NCBI GenBank assembly: GCA_043740085.1
Contig: JAYUCY010000048.1
Location: 1 to 22,806, forward strand
Source: UBA668 sp043740085
GTDB taxonomy: Bacteria > Actinomycetota > Acidimicrobiia > Acidimicrobiales > Ilumatobacteraceae
Reading direction: 5' to 3'
Length of the DNA stretch: 22,806 nt
The translations under genes and the position numbers were made by a program. The stretch's first letter is position 1; the number at the start of each line of letters is the position of its first letter. The notes below the pieces were generated by a model. It searched no databases and had not been told where the DNA came from. It worked only from the letters and a program-made list of their open reading frames with translations. Below are positions 1 through 6,753 of the stretch, piece by piece.

Positions 1-114
1 ATCCTCGAGCCACAGGTTGACATGCCCGACGCCGCTACCGCGCCGGTTCGGCCTGCCACGGGCCCCAAGACCGTCGACCTCGACGCCATCGTCGTGCCCT
101 CGAAGCCCGCCTGA
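1..114 (+). CDS. C-terminal tail of an unidentified protein (5' end outside window)
   Basis: The reading frame is open from the first base to a TGA at 112-114 and encodes 37 residues ending in DAIVVPSKPA. Codon choice is GC-rich at third positions like the neighbouring genes, and the frame stops 25 nt before the start of the next gene on the same strand. The tail is rich in Pro, Ala, Val and Asp and looks like a disordered C-terminus, so no family can be named. It could be the last gene of an upstream operon. The frame could be chance, but its base composition argues for coding. Confidence 0.5.
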   Translation: MLEPQVDMPDAATAPVRPATGPKTVDLDAIVVPSKPA

Positions 115-139
115 ACGTCTGACAGAACGTCGACAGAGA

Positions 140-1051
140 ATGCTTGGTTCACGCACTGTCGCCATCGCAGCGATGGCGACCGTGCTTGCCATGTCGGGGT
201 GCGCCGGTGACAGGGGCGGCAACAGCGCCGGCGGGATGAAGGTGCACACCGACGCGACGTCGTTGGGTCAGCCCGATCGTCCCATCGCCGGGCCGCAGGG
301 CGCGACACCGCAATTCCTCGTGGAGTGCATGTACAGCCACACGGCCTCCGACGACCCCATCGTGTATCCCGGCCAGCCCGGGCACAGCCACCTGCACGAG
401 TTCTTCGGCAATACCGATGTCGATGCGTTCGCGACGGTCGCGTCATTGGCGAGCGGTGGCACCACCTGCGATCAGCCGCAGGACAAGGCGGCGTACTGGG
501 CGCCGGCATTGCTGCGCGGCGCAGAGGTGCTGACCCCGGTCAAGAGCACCGCCTACTACCGGCCGGGCGAGGGCGTAGTCGCCACCTCGGTGCAGCCGTT
601 TCCCGTCGGTCTGGTGATGATTGCTGGCAACTCGGGCGCCACCGGCGAGCAGCCACTGTCGATTGTTGCGTGGGGATGTGGCGCCGGCATCGAGCGCGCG
701 GTGTTGCCGCCAGAGTGTGCCGAGGATCGCGATCTTCGTCTGCTGGTCACCTTCCCCGACTGCTGGGACGGGACCAACCTGGACAGTAACGATCACCACG
801 CGCACGTTGCATACAGCGCCGGTGGAATGTGCCCCGATGGTTTCGCAGTGTCGATTCCGCAGCTGCAGTTCAGCGTCGAGTACCCGGTGTGGGGCAGCAC
901 CGCTGGGCTCACGCTCGCCAGCGGCGGCCTCACCACCGGGCATGCCGACTTTATGAACGGATGGGACCAAGCCAAGCTGACCAGCGAGGTCGAGCTGTGC
1001 TTGCACCGTGAAGTGGTGTGCGGCGTGGCGAGCGGTCGCAAGACCGGCTGA
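140..1051 (+). CDS. DUF1996 domain lipoprotein
   Basis: The protein has 303 residues. The ATG at 140 gives a classic lipoprotein signal peptide: a short basic start, a hydrophobic stretch and the lipobox LAMSGC with Cys near residue 22. In-frame starts further upstream would bury this signal, so they are rejected. The mature part carries the hallmarks of DUF1996 (PF09362): HSHLHEFFGN near residue 83, a VAWGCG segment, FPDCWDG and a following HHAHVAYS/MCPDGF block. The conserved His, Cys and Trp residues suggest an extracytoplasmic binding or catalytic site, but the family has no established biochemical role. It is found in fungi and actinobacteria. No strong Shine-Dalgarno precedes the start. 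The gene is convergent with the ABC-transporter operon, with only 27 nt between stop codons and no obvious terminator hairpin. The family call is firm and the function is unknown. Confidence 0.8.
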   Translation: MLGSRTVAIAAMATVLAMSGCAGDRGGNSAGGMKVHTDATSLGQPDRPIAGPQGATPQFLVECMYSHTASDDPIVYPGQPGHSHLHEFFGNTDVDAFATVASLASGGTTCDQPQDKAAYWAPALLRGAEVLTPVKSTAYYRPGEGVVATSVQPFPVGLVMIAGNSGATGEQPLSIVAWGCGAGIERAVLPPECAEDRDLRLLVTFPDCWDGTNLDSNDHHAHVAYSAGGMCPDGFAVSIPQLQFSVEYPVWGSTAGLTLASGGLTTGHADFMNGWDQAKLTSEVELCLHREVVCGVASGRKTG

Positions 1052-1078
1052 GCCGGCGCGGTCCTCTCCGAGCGACTT

Positions 1079-1831
1079 CTACAGGCGGCCGCTGGCGATG
1101 ACACGCTGAAGGAAGTCAGCGGTCTCAGGACGGTCCGGCGAGGTGAACAACTTCGCAGGGGGAGCGGCCTCCAGGATCACGCCATTCTTCAGAAAGCACA
1201 CCAGGTCGCTGATCTCGCGGGCGAAGCCCATCTCATGGGTCGCCAGGATCATGGTCATGCCCTGCCCGCGCATGTCGCGAATCACGTTGAGTACCTCGCC
1301 GACCAACACCGGGTCGAGAGCGGCGGTGACTTCATCAAGCAACATCAGTTCCGGTTGCATCGCTAGTGCGCGCACGATCGCCACCCGTTGCTGCTGTCCA
1401 CCCGACAATTGGTCGGGATAGGCGTCTGCCCGATCAGCAAGCCCGAAGCGATCGAGCAGCTCCTTGGCTGCCATGGCTGCCTGCGCCTTGGTTTGACGGA
1501 GCACCTTGGTGGGGCCGAGTGTGATGTTGTGCAGCACGCTCATGTGTGGAAACAGGTTGTAGCTCTGGAAGACCATGCCAATGCGACGGCGAACCGGGTC
1601 GGGGTCCAGGCCTGGCTCGCTGATGTCGAGGCCATCGAGGTGAATCGACCCGTCGTCGATTGGCTCGAGCAGGTTGATGCAACGCAGCAGCGTGCTTTTG
1701 CCCGAACCGCTGGCGCCGATGAGGCAGACGACGTCGTGGGTGCCGACCTGCAATGAGACGTCGTCGAGCACCACCTTGGTGCCGAACGACTTGCGGACGT
1801 TGCGGATCTCGATTTTCGCCGTGGCGCTCAT
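1079..1831 (-). CDS. Polar amino-acid ABC transporter, ATP-binding protein (GlnQ/HisP family)
   Basis: This 250-residue cytoplasmic ATPase would energise import of a polar or charged amino acid. All nucleotide-binding motifs are intact: Walker A GASGSGKST (39-47), Q-loop Gln89, signature LSGGQQQR (142-149), Walker B LMLLDE (162-167) with Glu167, D-loop ALDP, and switch His199. Family placement rests on the MVFQSYNLFPHMSVLHN stretch and the DEVTAALDP variant, both typical of the PAAT family. The ATG at 1831 is chosen because its ATGA overlaps the permease stop by 4 nt (translational coupling) and because the ATPase fold starts here. The same frame stays open upstream to 2443, but that part is antisense-like read-through inside the permease region. 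It is the last gene of the operon binding protein - permease - ATPase. Confidence 0.93.
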   Translation of the reverse strand: MSATAKIEIRNVRKSFGTKVVLDDVSLQVGTHDVVCLIGASGSGKSTLLRCINLLEPIDDGSIHLDGLDISEPGLDPDPVRRRIGMVFQSYNLFPHMSVLHNITLGPTKVLRQTKAQAAMAAKELLDRFGLADRADAYPDQLSGGQQQRVAIVRALAMQPELMLLDEVTAALDPVLVGEVLNVIRDMRGQGMTMILATHEMGFAREISDLVCFLKNGVILEAAPPAKLFTSPDRPETADFLQRVIASGRL

Positions 1832-2742
1832 ACGACCTGCGACCCGCCCGTACGCCGACGCTGGCGGTTGGTGTACCAATCCACCAGGCGCGTCTCGGGA
1901 ATGGTGAGTGCGAGGAAGATGACGGCGGCGGCCACCAAGGGTGTGAAGTTGCCGGTGAGATCTTTGATGGAAGTGGCGCGACGGAAGACCTCGATAATGC
2001 CCAGCACGCTGAGCAGTGCGACGTCCTTCTGTAGCGACAGCAGGTCGTTCATCAGCGGCGGTACCACGCGTCGCGCCGCTTGTGGGATGACCACATGGCG
2101 CATCGTCTGCGTGTGCGAGAGCCCCAGCGACCTTGCTCCGGCGCGCTGGCTTTCGTGGACGCCTTCGATACCGGAACGAAAGACCTCCGCAACATACGCG
2201 GAGTAGGCAAGAACGAGCGCGATAGGGCCCCAAAGGTATGGCGAGCTCCAGTTGCCACCGAAGCCAAGGAAGTGGAAGTCGCCCTCCAGTAGACCCAGTT
2301 TCGGGATGCCGAAACCGACGAGGTAAATGGTGAGGATGATGGGTACGCCACGAAAGAAGTCGGTGTACACCGCCGCGAACGCGCGCAGCGGGAACAGCAC
2401 CGGGTTGCGTGTATTGCGGCACAACGCAATCACCAGACCCCACAGGAGTATGAAGGGCGCGGTCTGCAGGAACAACTTCACGTCAACCCACAGGTAGCCA
2501 ATGATCTCGGGGAAGTCGTCCTGAAAGCGATCGCCGTTGAAGAAGATCGTCTTCACCTTCGGCCATCCGCTGGAGCTAGTGATCAGCCAGGCGAGGCCGC
2601 CGAACGTGGCTACCGTCGAGACCACAGCGATGATGGTTGCCTTGCGTCGCTGACGACGCAACCATCGCTCACGGCGGGTCCAGTGACCCGGGACGCGAGA
2701 GGGCGCCGACACGATGCCGGCGCCCTCGTCGTTGTTCGTCAT
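1828..2742 (-). CDS. Polar amino-acid ABC transporter, permease (HisM/GlnP family)
   Basis: This 304-residue inner-membrane permease has a basic cytoplasmic N-terminus (about 35 residues), a first hydrophobic segment at about 36-57, and then the conserved BPD_transp_1 core. TYDFFRGVPI-like residues (here TDFFRGVPIILTIYL) mark the start of the PAAT permease signature. The EAA loop is clear in EVFRSGIEGVHESQRAGARS followed by LGLSH and IPQAARRVVPPL, the docking site for the ATPase. Only one permease gene is present, so a homodimer is likely. The start codon has only a weak Shine-Dalgarno, and a hairpin lies just upstream in the intercistronic gap. Both would keep the permease below the binding protein in amount. 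The 3' end overlaps the ATPase start by 4 nt. Confidence 0.92.
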   Translation of the reverse strand: MTNNDEGAGIVSAPSRVPGHWTRRERWLRRQRRKATIIAVVSTVATFGGLAWLITSSSGWPKVKTIFFNGDRFQDDFPEIIGYLWVDVKLFLQTAPFILLWGLVIALCRNTRNPVLFPLRAFAAVYTDFFRGVPIILTIYLVGFGIPKLGLLEGDFHFLGFGGNWSSPYLWGPIALVLAYSAYVAEVFRSGIEGVHESQRAGARSLGLSHTQTMRHVVIPQAARRVVPPLMNDLLSLQKDVALLSVLGIIEVFRRATSIKDLTGNFTPLVAAAVIFLALTIPETRLVDWYTNRQRRRTGGSQVV

Positions 2743-2772
2743 GTTGCGACTCTAGAAGGTCAGTCCTTGTCG

Positions 2773-2791
2773 GACCCGATCTCGTCGGGTC
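2773..2791 (-). promoter_or_regulatory. Intercistronic hairpin between binding-protein and permease genes
   Basis: The arms GACCCGA (2773-2779) and TCGGGTC (2785-2791) pair perfectly over 7 bp around a 5-nt loop. The hairpin overlaps the stop codon of the binding-protein gene and sits about 30 nt before the permease start. There is no U-run, so it is not a canonical terminator. RNA hairpins in this position are known in importer operons such as malE-malF, where they protect the upstream message and raise binding-protein levels. That role is inferred here. Confidence 0.5.
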
Positions 2792-3701
2792 AGTCCTTGG
2801 AGAGCGTCGGTGCTTCGCTCCACTGGCCCATCCACGTCTCGGTGATGGTGGCCAGCTCGCCCGATGCAGTCAGGTTGGCGATCGCCAGGCTGGTGCACTC
2901 GGTGAGGGGGTTGTCCTTGCTGAGCAGTAGGCCCCACTGGTCGCCGGCACCGCCGGCCTCAATGGGGAACTGGCCGAAGACCTTCGTGCCTTCAATCTCC
3001 ACCGCGGAGATGTAGAGACCTGTGGGCAGATCGGTGATGATCGCATCGATCTGCTTGTTGTCGAGAGCAGTCTTGGCGTCGGCGTTGCTGTTGAACGCGA
3101 ACGGTTCGGCATCGGGCTGAATCACGTCGAGAATGAACTGCAGGCTGGTGGTACCGGCAGCGGCACCGAGGCGCAGCGTCTTGAGATCGCTGAGCTTGGT
3201 GACGTCCTTGCCCGGGCCATCGACGTAGCCGAGCACTGCCTGGTTGGCGGTGTAATACGGATCGCTGAACGACACGACCTGCTCGCGCTCATCGTTGATT
3301 GTGAACTGCTGCAGGTTGAAGTCGTTGTTGCTGTCGCTGCCGGCAACCGCGGTGTCGAACGAGGTGCGCACCCACTTGACGGCGTCGCCTTCGAAGCCGA
3401 GTTCCTTGGCGACGGCGAGCGCAACGGCGCTCTCGAAGCCTTCGCCTGACTCGGGTGTGTCGTCGAGGACGTAGGGCGGGAAGGCCGGGTCGCCGGTGGC
3501 GATGGTGAGCGAGGCAGCCTCGAGCGTCTTGCCGTCGGCGCAGGCAGCTGCATCGCCACCGGTGGCGGCGCTCGTGTCGGTTGCCGCGACTGTGGTCTCG
3601 GCCGCGGCGACGGTGGTCTCGCTGCTGGTGGTGTCGTTGTCGCCGCAGGCGGCGAGCAACAGGCCGACCACGGCGGCGGTCGCGAGGATTTGTCGTTTCA
3701 T
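2790..3701 (-). CDS. Polar amino-acid ABC transporter substrate-binding lipoprotein
   Basis: This 303-residue secreted lipoprotein would capture an amino acid outside the membrane and deliver it to the permease. The ATG at 3701 is preceded by a strong AAGGAG and gives the signal peptide MKRQILATAAVVGLLLAAC with lipobox LLAAC (Cys19). A longer frame to 3788 would run into the operator palindrome and lose the signal. After the lipid anchor comes a Thr/Ala/Val-rich linker of about 40 residues, then an SBP_bac_3 fold. That fold begins LTIATGDPAFPPYV, with the FESAVALAVAKELG block, and later shows SFSDPYYTANQAVLGYV and LGAAAGTTSLQF, both typical of family 3 binding proteins. Ligand specificity cannot be read from the sequence. 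It is the first gene of the importer operon, divergent from tetR. Confidence 0.92.
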   Translation of the reverse strand: MKRQILATAAVVGLLLAACGDNDTTSSETTVAAAETTVAATDTSAATGGDAAACADGKTLEAASLTIATGDPAFPPYVLDDTPESGEGFESAVALAVAKELGFEGDAVKWVRTSFDTAVAGSDSNNDFNLQQFTINDEREQVVSFSDPYYTANQAVLGYVDGPGKDVTKLSDLKTLRLGAAAGTTSLQFILDVIQPDAEPFAFNSNADAKTALDNKQIDAIITDLPTGLYISAVEIEGTKVFGQFPIEAGGAGDQWGLLLSKDNPLTECTSLAIANLTASGELATITETWMGQWSEAPTLSKD

Positions 3702-3762
3702 TGGTGGGGCTCCTTGTTCACGCAGTTGTTCACACTGGTGCGCAGAGGGTATCAGTCGCCGA

Positions 3763-3791
3763 CGATTGTTGACCTTCAAGGTCAACAATCG
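3763..3791. promoter_or_regulatory. Perfect 29-bp palindrome, candidate operator
   Basis: The 14-nt arm CGATTGTTGACCTT (3763-3776) is followed by one central C (3777) and the exact reverse complement AAGGTCAACAATCG (3778-3791). It lies in the 133-bp divergent spacer between the importer operon (minus) and tetR (plus). On the minus strand it falls just upstream of a possible extended -10 (TGATACCCT, around 3747-3755). On the plus strand it ends 8 nt before the tetR -35 box. A site of this length and symmetry fits binding of a dimeric HTH regulator, most simply the adjacent TetR protein, but that pairing is inferred. Confidence 0.7.
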
Positions 3792-3798
3792 AACAGGG

Positions 3799-3828
3799 TT
3801 GACAATGAGACGGAAAGCGTCTTACTGT
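3799..3828 (+). promoter_or_regulatory. tetR promoter (TTGACA / TACTGT), probably leaderless
   Basis: A perfect -35 TTGACA (3799-3804) is separated by 18 nt from a -10-like TACTGT (3823-3828). The expected transcription start falls on or next to the ATG at 3835, giving a leaderless or nearly leaderless message. This agrees with the lack of a Shine-Dalgarno sequence. An inverted repeat TGAGAC (3806-3811) / GTCTCA (3827-3832) spans the spacer and the -10, which is an ideal place for autorepression. Confidence 0.55.
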
Positions 3829-3834
3829 CTCAAC

Positions 3835-4419
3835 ATGTCCTCGACCCCGACCTCCGTTGAGCGGCGCGTGCTTGCCGCGGCGAAGACGTGCTGTGAACGG
3901 TGGGGCATCGAGAAGGTCACTATCGACGACATCGCCACCGAGGCGGGTGTCTCTCGCGCCACCCTGTACAGGTTGTTCCCGGGCGGCAAGGACGTGCTGT
4001 TCGAGGCGCTGCGGGTTCGCGAGCTGGAAGATTTCTTCGTCCGCCTCACTGGGCAAGTCGATGGTGCGGTTGACCTCGAAGACCTTCTGGTGCGCGCGGT
4101 CGTCGCTGCCACACACGAGCTGCGCGACGACCAACACCTGGCCATCATGATGGCCTCCGAGCCGGGTGACACGCTGGCGCAGTTGACGGTGGAAGGTCTG
4201 CCGCGCATCATGCGGGTGGCCACCATCTTCCTGGTACCGCTGGTGGATTCGTACCTGCCACGGCGCGAGTCCGCCCGGCTGGTGGAGCTGCTCTCACGGC
4301 TCGTCATCAGCTACTTCCTTGCGCCGTCCGACCATGTCGACCTGGGCGATGCCGGCTCGGCCCGATTGTTCATCAACACCTTCATCCTTCCTGCCTTCTT
4401 GGCATCCATCACCGCATAA
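3835..4419 (+). CDS. TetR/AcrR family transcriptional regulator
   Basis: This 194-residue DNA-binding repressor has an N-terminal HTH at about residues 10-55. The core TIDDIATEAGVSRATLYRLFPGGKDVLF (29 onward, read in parts) is a textbook TetR helix-turn-helix with recognition helix SRATLYRLF (40-48). The C-terminal two-thirds are the all-helical ligand/dimer domain. The ATG at 3835 is preferred over one at 3805 because the latter lies inside the promoter just after the -35 box. The gene is divergent from the amino-acid importer and 9 nt upstream of the diiron protein gene, so it most likely controls one or both. The ligand is unknown. Confidence 0.9.
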   Translation: MSSTPTSVERRVLAAAKTCCERWGIEKVTIDDIATEAGVSRATLYRLFPGGKDVLFEALRVRELEDFFVRLTGQVDGAVDLEDLLVRAVVAATHELRDDQHLAIMMASEPGDTLAQLTVEGLPRIMRVATIFLVPLVDSYLPRRESARLVELLSRLVISYFLAPSDHVDLGDAGSARLFINTFILPAFLASITA

Positions 4420-4428
4420 GGACCTGTC

Positions 4429-5568
4429 ATGACTGTCACGCATAACGACAATGAAACGATCATCGGCCGCGCTGAGATCAACGACATCGACGCGATTCTC
4501 GCCGTCCCGCTGGTCGACTCGAACGAGATTGAGCACATCGTCAAGAACAACGCCGACTCGATCTTCACGTGGGACTACTCACTGCAGCGCCCCGCTTTGC
4601 GCAAGCTGTACGAGAAGGCCAAGACGGGCCAGTGGAATGCCACCACCGATCTCGACTGGTCGATCGACGTCGACGTCGAGAAGTCGGTCCTTGAAGACCA
4701 AGCGTTGATCGGCACCGGCGTCGACGCCAGCATGTACATCGGTACGCCAGTGGAGAAGTGGGGCGACAAGGAGTGGCTGGAGTTCGGTGTGCAGAGTCGC
4801 AACTGGAGCCTGAGTCAGTTCATGCACGGTGAGCAGGGCGCGCTGATCTGTACCGCCAAGATCGTCGAGACGGTGCCGTGGTACGACGCCAAGTTGTATG
4901 CCAGCACGCAGGTCGTGGACGAGGCCCGCCACGTCGAGGTGTTTGCCCGTTACCTGGAAGAGAAACTGGGTGGCGAGTTCCAGGTCAACGCTCACCTGCG
5001 CATGCTGCTTGACGACATCGTCAACGACAGCCGCTGGGACATGACCTACCTCGGCATGCAGGTCATGGTCGAGGGGCTCGCCCTCGCGGCCTTCGGCTTC
5101 ATGCACCAGTTCACCAACGAGCCGTTGCTGAAGAAGTTGCTGCGCTACGTGATGAGCGACGAGGCCCGTCACGTGGCCTTCGGCGTCCTCAGTCTCAAGG
5201 AGTGCTACGACGAGATGACCGACGCGGAGATGAAGGACCGCCAGGAGTTCGCGTTCGAGGCAGCCATTCGCATGCGCGACCGTTTCATGCAGCAAGAGGT
5301 GTGGGAGCGTATGGGCGTCAATGTCCGCGAGGTCATCCCGCTGGTCTTGGCCGACCCCACCCGGGCCGTGTTCCAGAGCATGCTGTTCAGCAAGATCGTC
5401 CCCAACTGCAAGAAGCTGGGCCTGCTGGACCGCAACGACAAGTGGCTGCGCCATCGCTTCGAAGAGATGGGTGTCATCCAATTCGAGGATTGGGCTGACA
5501 CCGGCGAAGAGTTCACCGCCTTCGAGCTCACCGATGCCGACAAGATGGCACCCGTTGCCGGCCAGTAG
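4429..5568 (+). CDS. Ferritin-like (R2-type) diiron protein, putative oxidase/oxygenase
   Basis: The protein has 379 residues and a four-helix-bundle carboxylate-bridged diiron site that can be read directly: Glu135 (HGEQGAL), Glu165-Ala-Arg-His168, Glu215 (VEGLAL) and Glu245-Ala-Arg-His248. The two DEARH repeats and the spacing match the ribonucleotide reductase R2 / bacterial multicomponent monooxygenase / ferritin-like superfamily. It is not a true NrdB: no NrdA partner is nearby, and the sequence between the ligand helices does not resemble one. Members of this superfamily oxidise small molecules, amines or lipids using O2; the substrate here is unknown. AAGGA precedes the ATG by 6 nt and tetR ends 9 nt upstream, so the two form an operon. 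A non-catalytic ferritin-like role cannot be excluded. Confidence 0.8.
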   Translation: MTVTHNDNETIIGRAEINDIDAILAVPLVDSNEIEHIVKNNADSIFTWDYSLQRPALRKLYEKAKTGQWNATTDLDWSIDVDVEKSVLEDQALIGTGVDASMYIGTPVEKWGDKEWLEFGVQSRNWSLSQFMHGEQGALICTAKIVETVPWYDAKLYASTQVVDEARHVEVFARYLEEKLGGEFQVNAHLRMLLDDIVNDSRWDMTYLGMQVMVEGLALAAFGFMHQFTNEPLLKKLLRYVMSDEARHVAFGVLSLKECYDEMTDAEMKDRQEFAFEAAIRMRDRFMQQEVWERMGVNVREVIPLVLADPTRAVFQSMLFSKIVPNCKKLGLLDRNDKWLRHRFEEMGVIQFEDWADTGEEFTAFELTDADKMAPVAGQ

Positions 5569-5716
5569 GTCGCGCGCGCCCCGCAGAAACCTGAGGGCAG
5601 CGGGCCACTCACATCGATAGTCCTGGGTGAGGTCGGTCCACTACGCTGAGCTTGCATGCCGCATCCGTCCGAGCCCGGCACGGATGTGCCGGCGAATGGT
5701 GAAAGGTGAAACGAAT

Positions 5717-5824
5717 ATGTGTATGGGCGTGATGTGCGGTAGCGACCACGATGTGTGGATGGAACTGCACGACGAACTCATCCTCGGCCAAGGTATGGAC
5801 CGCTCAGTCGAAGGTGCCCTCTGA
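5717..5824 (+). CDS. 35-aa Cys/Met-rich mini-ORF coupled to dapA
   Basis: The ATG at 5717 has an AAGG element about 10 nt upstream. The frame encodes 35 residues starting MCMGVMCGSDHDVW and ends in a TGA at 5822-5824 whose last A is the first base of the dapA ATG. The peptide is acidic, with five Met, a C-x4-C pair and two His, which could bind metal or sense redox state. Alternatively it is simply a leader that delivers ribosomes to dapA. The 148 nt before it hold no convincing gene or riboswitch. I do not recognise the family. Confidence 0.45.
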   Translation: MCMGVMCGSDHDVWMELHDELILGQGMDRSVEGAL

Positions 5825-6735
5825 TGGCCCGCTTTGGTCGCGTTCTCTCCGCAATGGTTACCCCTTTCGACGACAACGGCGTGATAGATCTCGATGAGGC
5901 ACGGCGTCTTGCCCGTTGGCTACAGGACAATGGCCACGATGGCCTCGTCATCGCGGGCACTACCGGTGAGTCGCCGGTGCTGACGGACGACGAGAAGTTG
6001 AGCCTGTTCGCAGCAGTGATCGAGGCGGTCACCATTCCCGTGATTGCCGGCACCGGTACCAACGACACGGCCCACTCCGTACATCTCACCAAGGAGGCCA
6101 CCGCCCTCGGGGCTGCCGGCATCCTCGCGCTGTGCCCCTATTACAACCGGCCGTCGCAGGCAGGCATTGAGGCGCACATTCGGGCCATGGCAGAGTGCAC
6201 GCCGCTGCCGCAGATGGTGTACGACATCCCGGTGCGCACCGGCCGCAAGATCTCGACCGCCACGCTGCTGCGACTCTTTGAAGTTCCCAACATCGTTGCC
6301 GTGAAGGACGCCGCCGGCAACCCCGGCGAGACGGCGGTGCTGATCGCACGGGCACCCGACAGTGTCGAGGTATACAGCGGTGACGATGCACTGACCCTGC
6401 CACTGCTGGCCAGCGGCATTGTCGGCGTGGTCGGCGTCGCTACACACTGGACGGCAGCGGACCACCAGGAGATGTTCGATCTGTGGGAGAAGGGCGACAC
6501 CGTCGGTGCCCGTCTCATCAACGCCCGCCTGTTGGAGAGCTTTGCGTTCGAGACCGGCGACGACGCGCCGAACCCGATTCCGACCAAGGCGATGATGCGC
6601 CATCTCGGTTTCAACGTCGGCCAGGCTCGGTTGCCGATGGGCCCGGCGCCCGAGTTCGTCGAGACTCGAGCACCCCAAGTGTGGGCGAACCTGCAAAGGT
6701 GGCGCGATGCGTTCCCCCAACGTCCCACTTCCTGA
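5824..6735 (+). CDS. dapA: 4-hydroxy-tetrahydrodipicolinate synthase
   Basis: This 303-residue cytoplasmic enzyme condenses pyruvate with aspartate semialdehyde, the first committed step to lysine and meso-diaminopimelate for the cell wall. The TIM-barrel lyase signatures are all present: GTTGES (45-50), YYNRP with Tyr107, catalytic Tyr133 in YDIPVRTGR, Arg138, and Schiff-base Lys161 in VAVKDAAGN. Tyr107, Tyr133, Arg138 and Lys161 carry the same numbers as the equivalent residues in E. coli DapA. The ATG at 5824 is chosen because it begins the conserved N-terminus (RVLSAMVTPFDDNG) and overlaps the stop of the preceding mini-ORF. A frame extension upstream to 5755 has no family support. rnj follows after 18 nt, the usual actinobacterial dapA-rnj arrangement. 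Confidence 0.95.
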   Translation: MARFGRVLSAMVTPFDDNGVIDLDEARRLARWLQDNGHDGLVIAGTTGESPVLTDDEKLSLFAAVIEAVTIPVIAGTGTNDTAHSVHLTKEATALGAAGILALCPYYNRPSQAGIEAHIRAMAECTPLPQMVYDIPVRTGRKISTATLLRLFEVPNIVAVKDAAGNPGETAVLIARAPDSVEVYSGDDALTLPLLASGIVGVVGVATHWTAADHQEMFDLWEKGDTVGARLINARLLESFAFETGDDAPNPIPTKAMMRHLGFNVGQARLPMGPAPEFVETRAPQVWANLQRWRDAFPQRPTS

Positions 6736-6753
6736 TCATTCGAAGGTCGCCTA

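Noticed and set aside
1832..2443. N-terminal extension of the ABC ATPase frame
   Set aside because: The extra residues are Arg/His/Gly-rich, overlap the permease in another frame and precede a normal, coupled ATPase start.
4579..5481. Long open frame on the minus strand, opposite the diiron protein
   Set aside because: It is Leu/His/Val-rich, with no recognisable domain, and lies fully antisense to a gene with a complete diiron ligand set. Such frames are common in GC-rich DNA.
5569..5716. Lysine riboswitch or terminator upstream of dapA
   Set aside because: No lysine-aptamer architecture can be seen in 148 nt, and the best stem (CCCGC/GCGGG) is short and lacks a U-run.
5920..6720. Minus-strand open frame opposite dapA
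   Set aside because: It mirrors dapA codons and shows no family motif or credible start.
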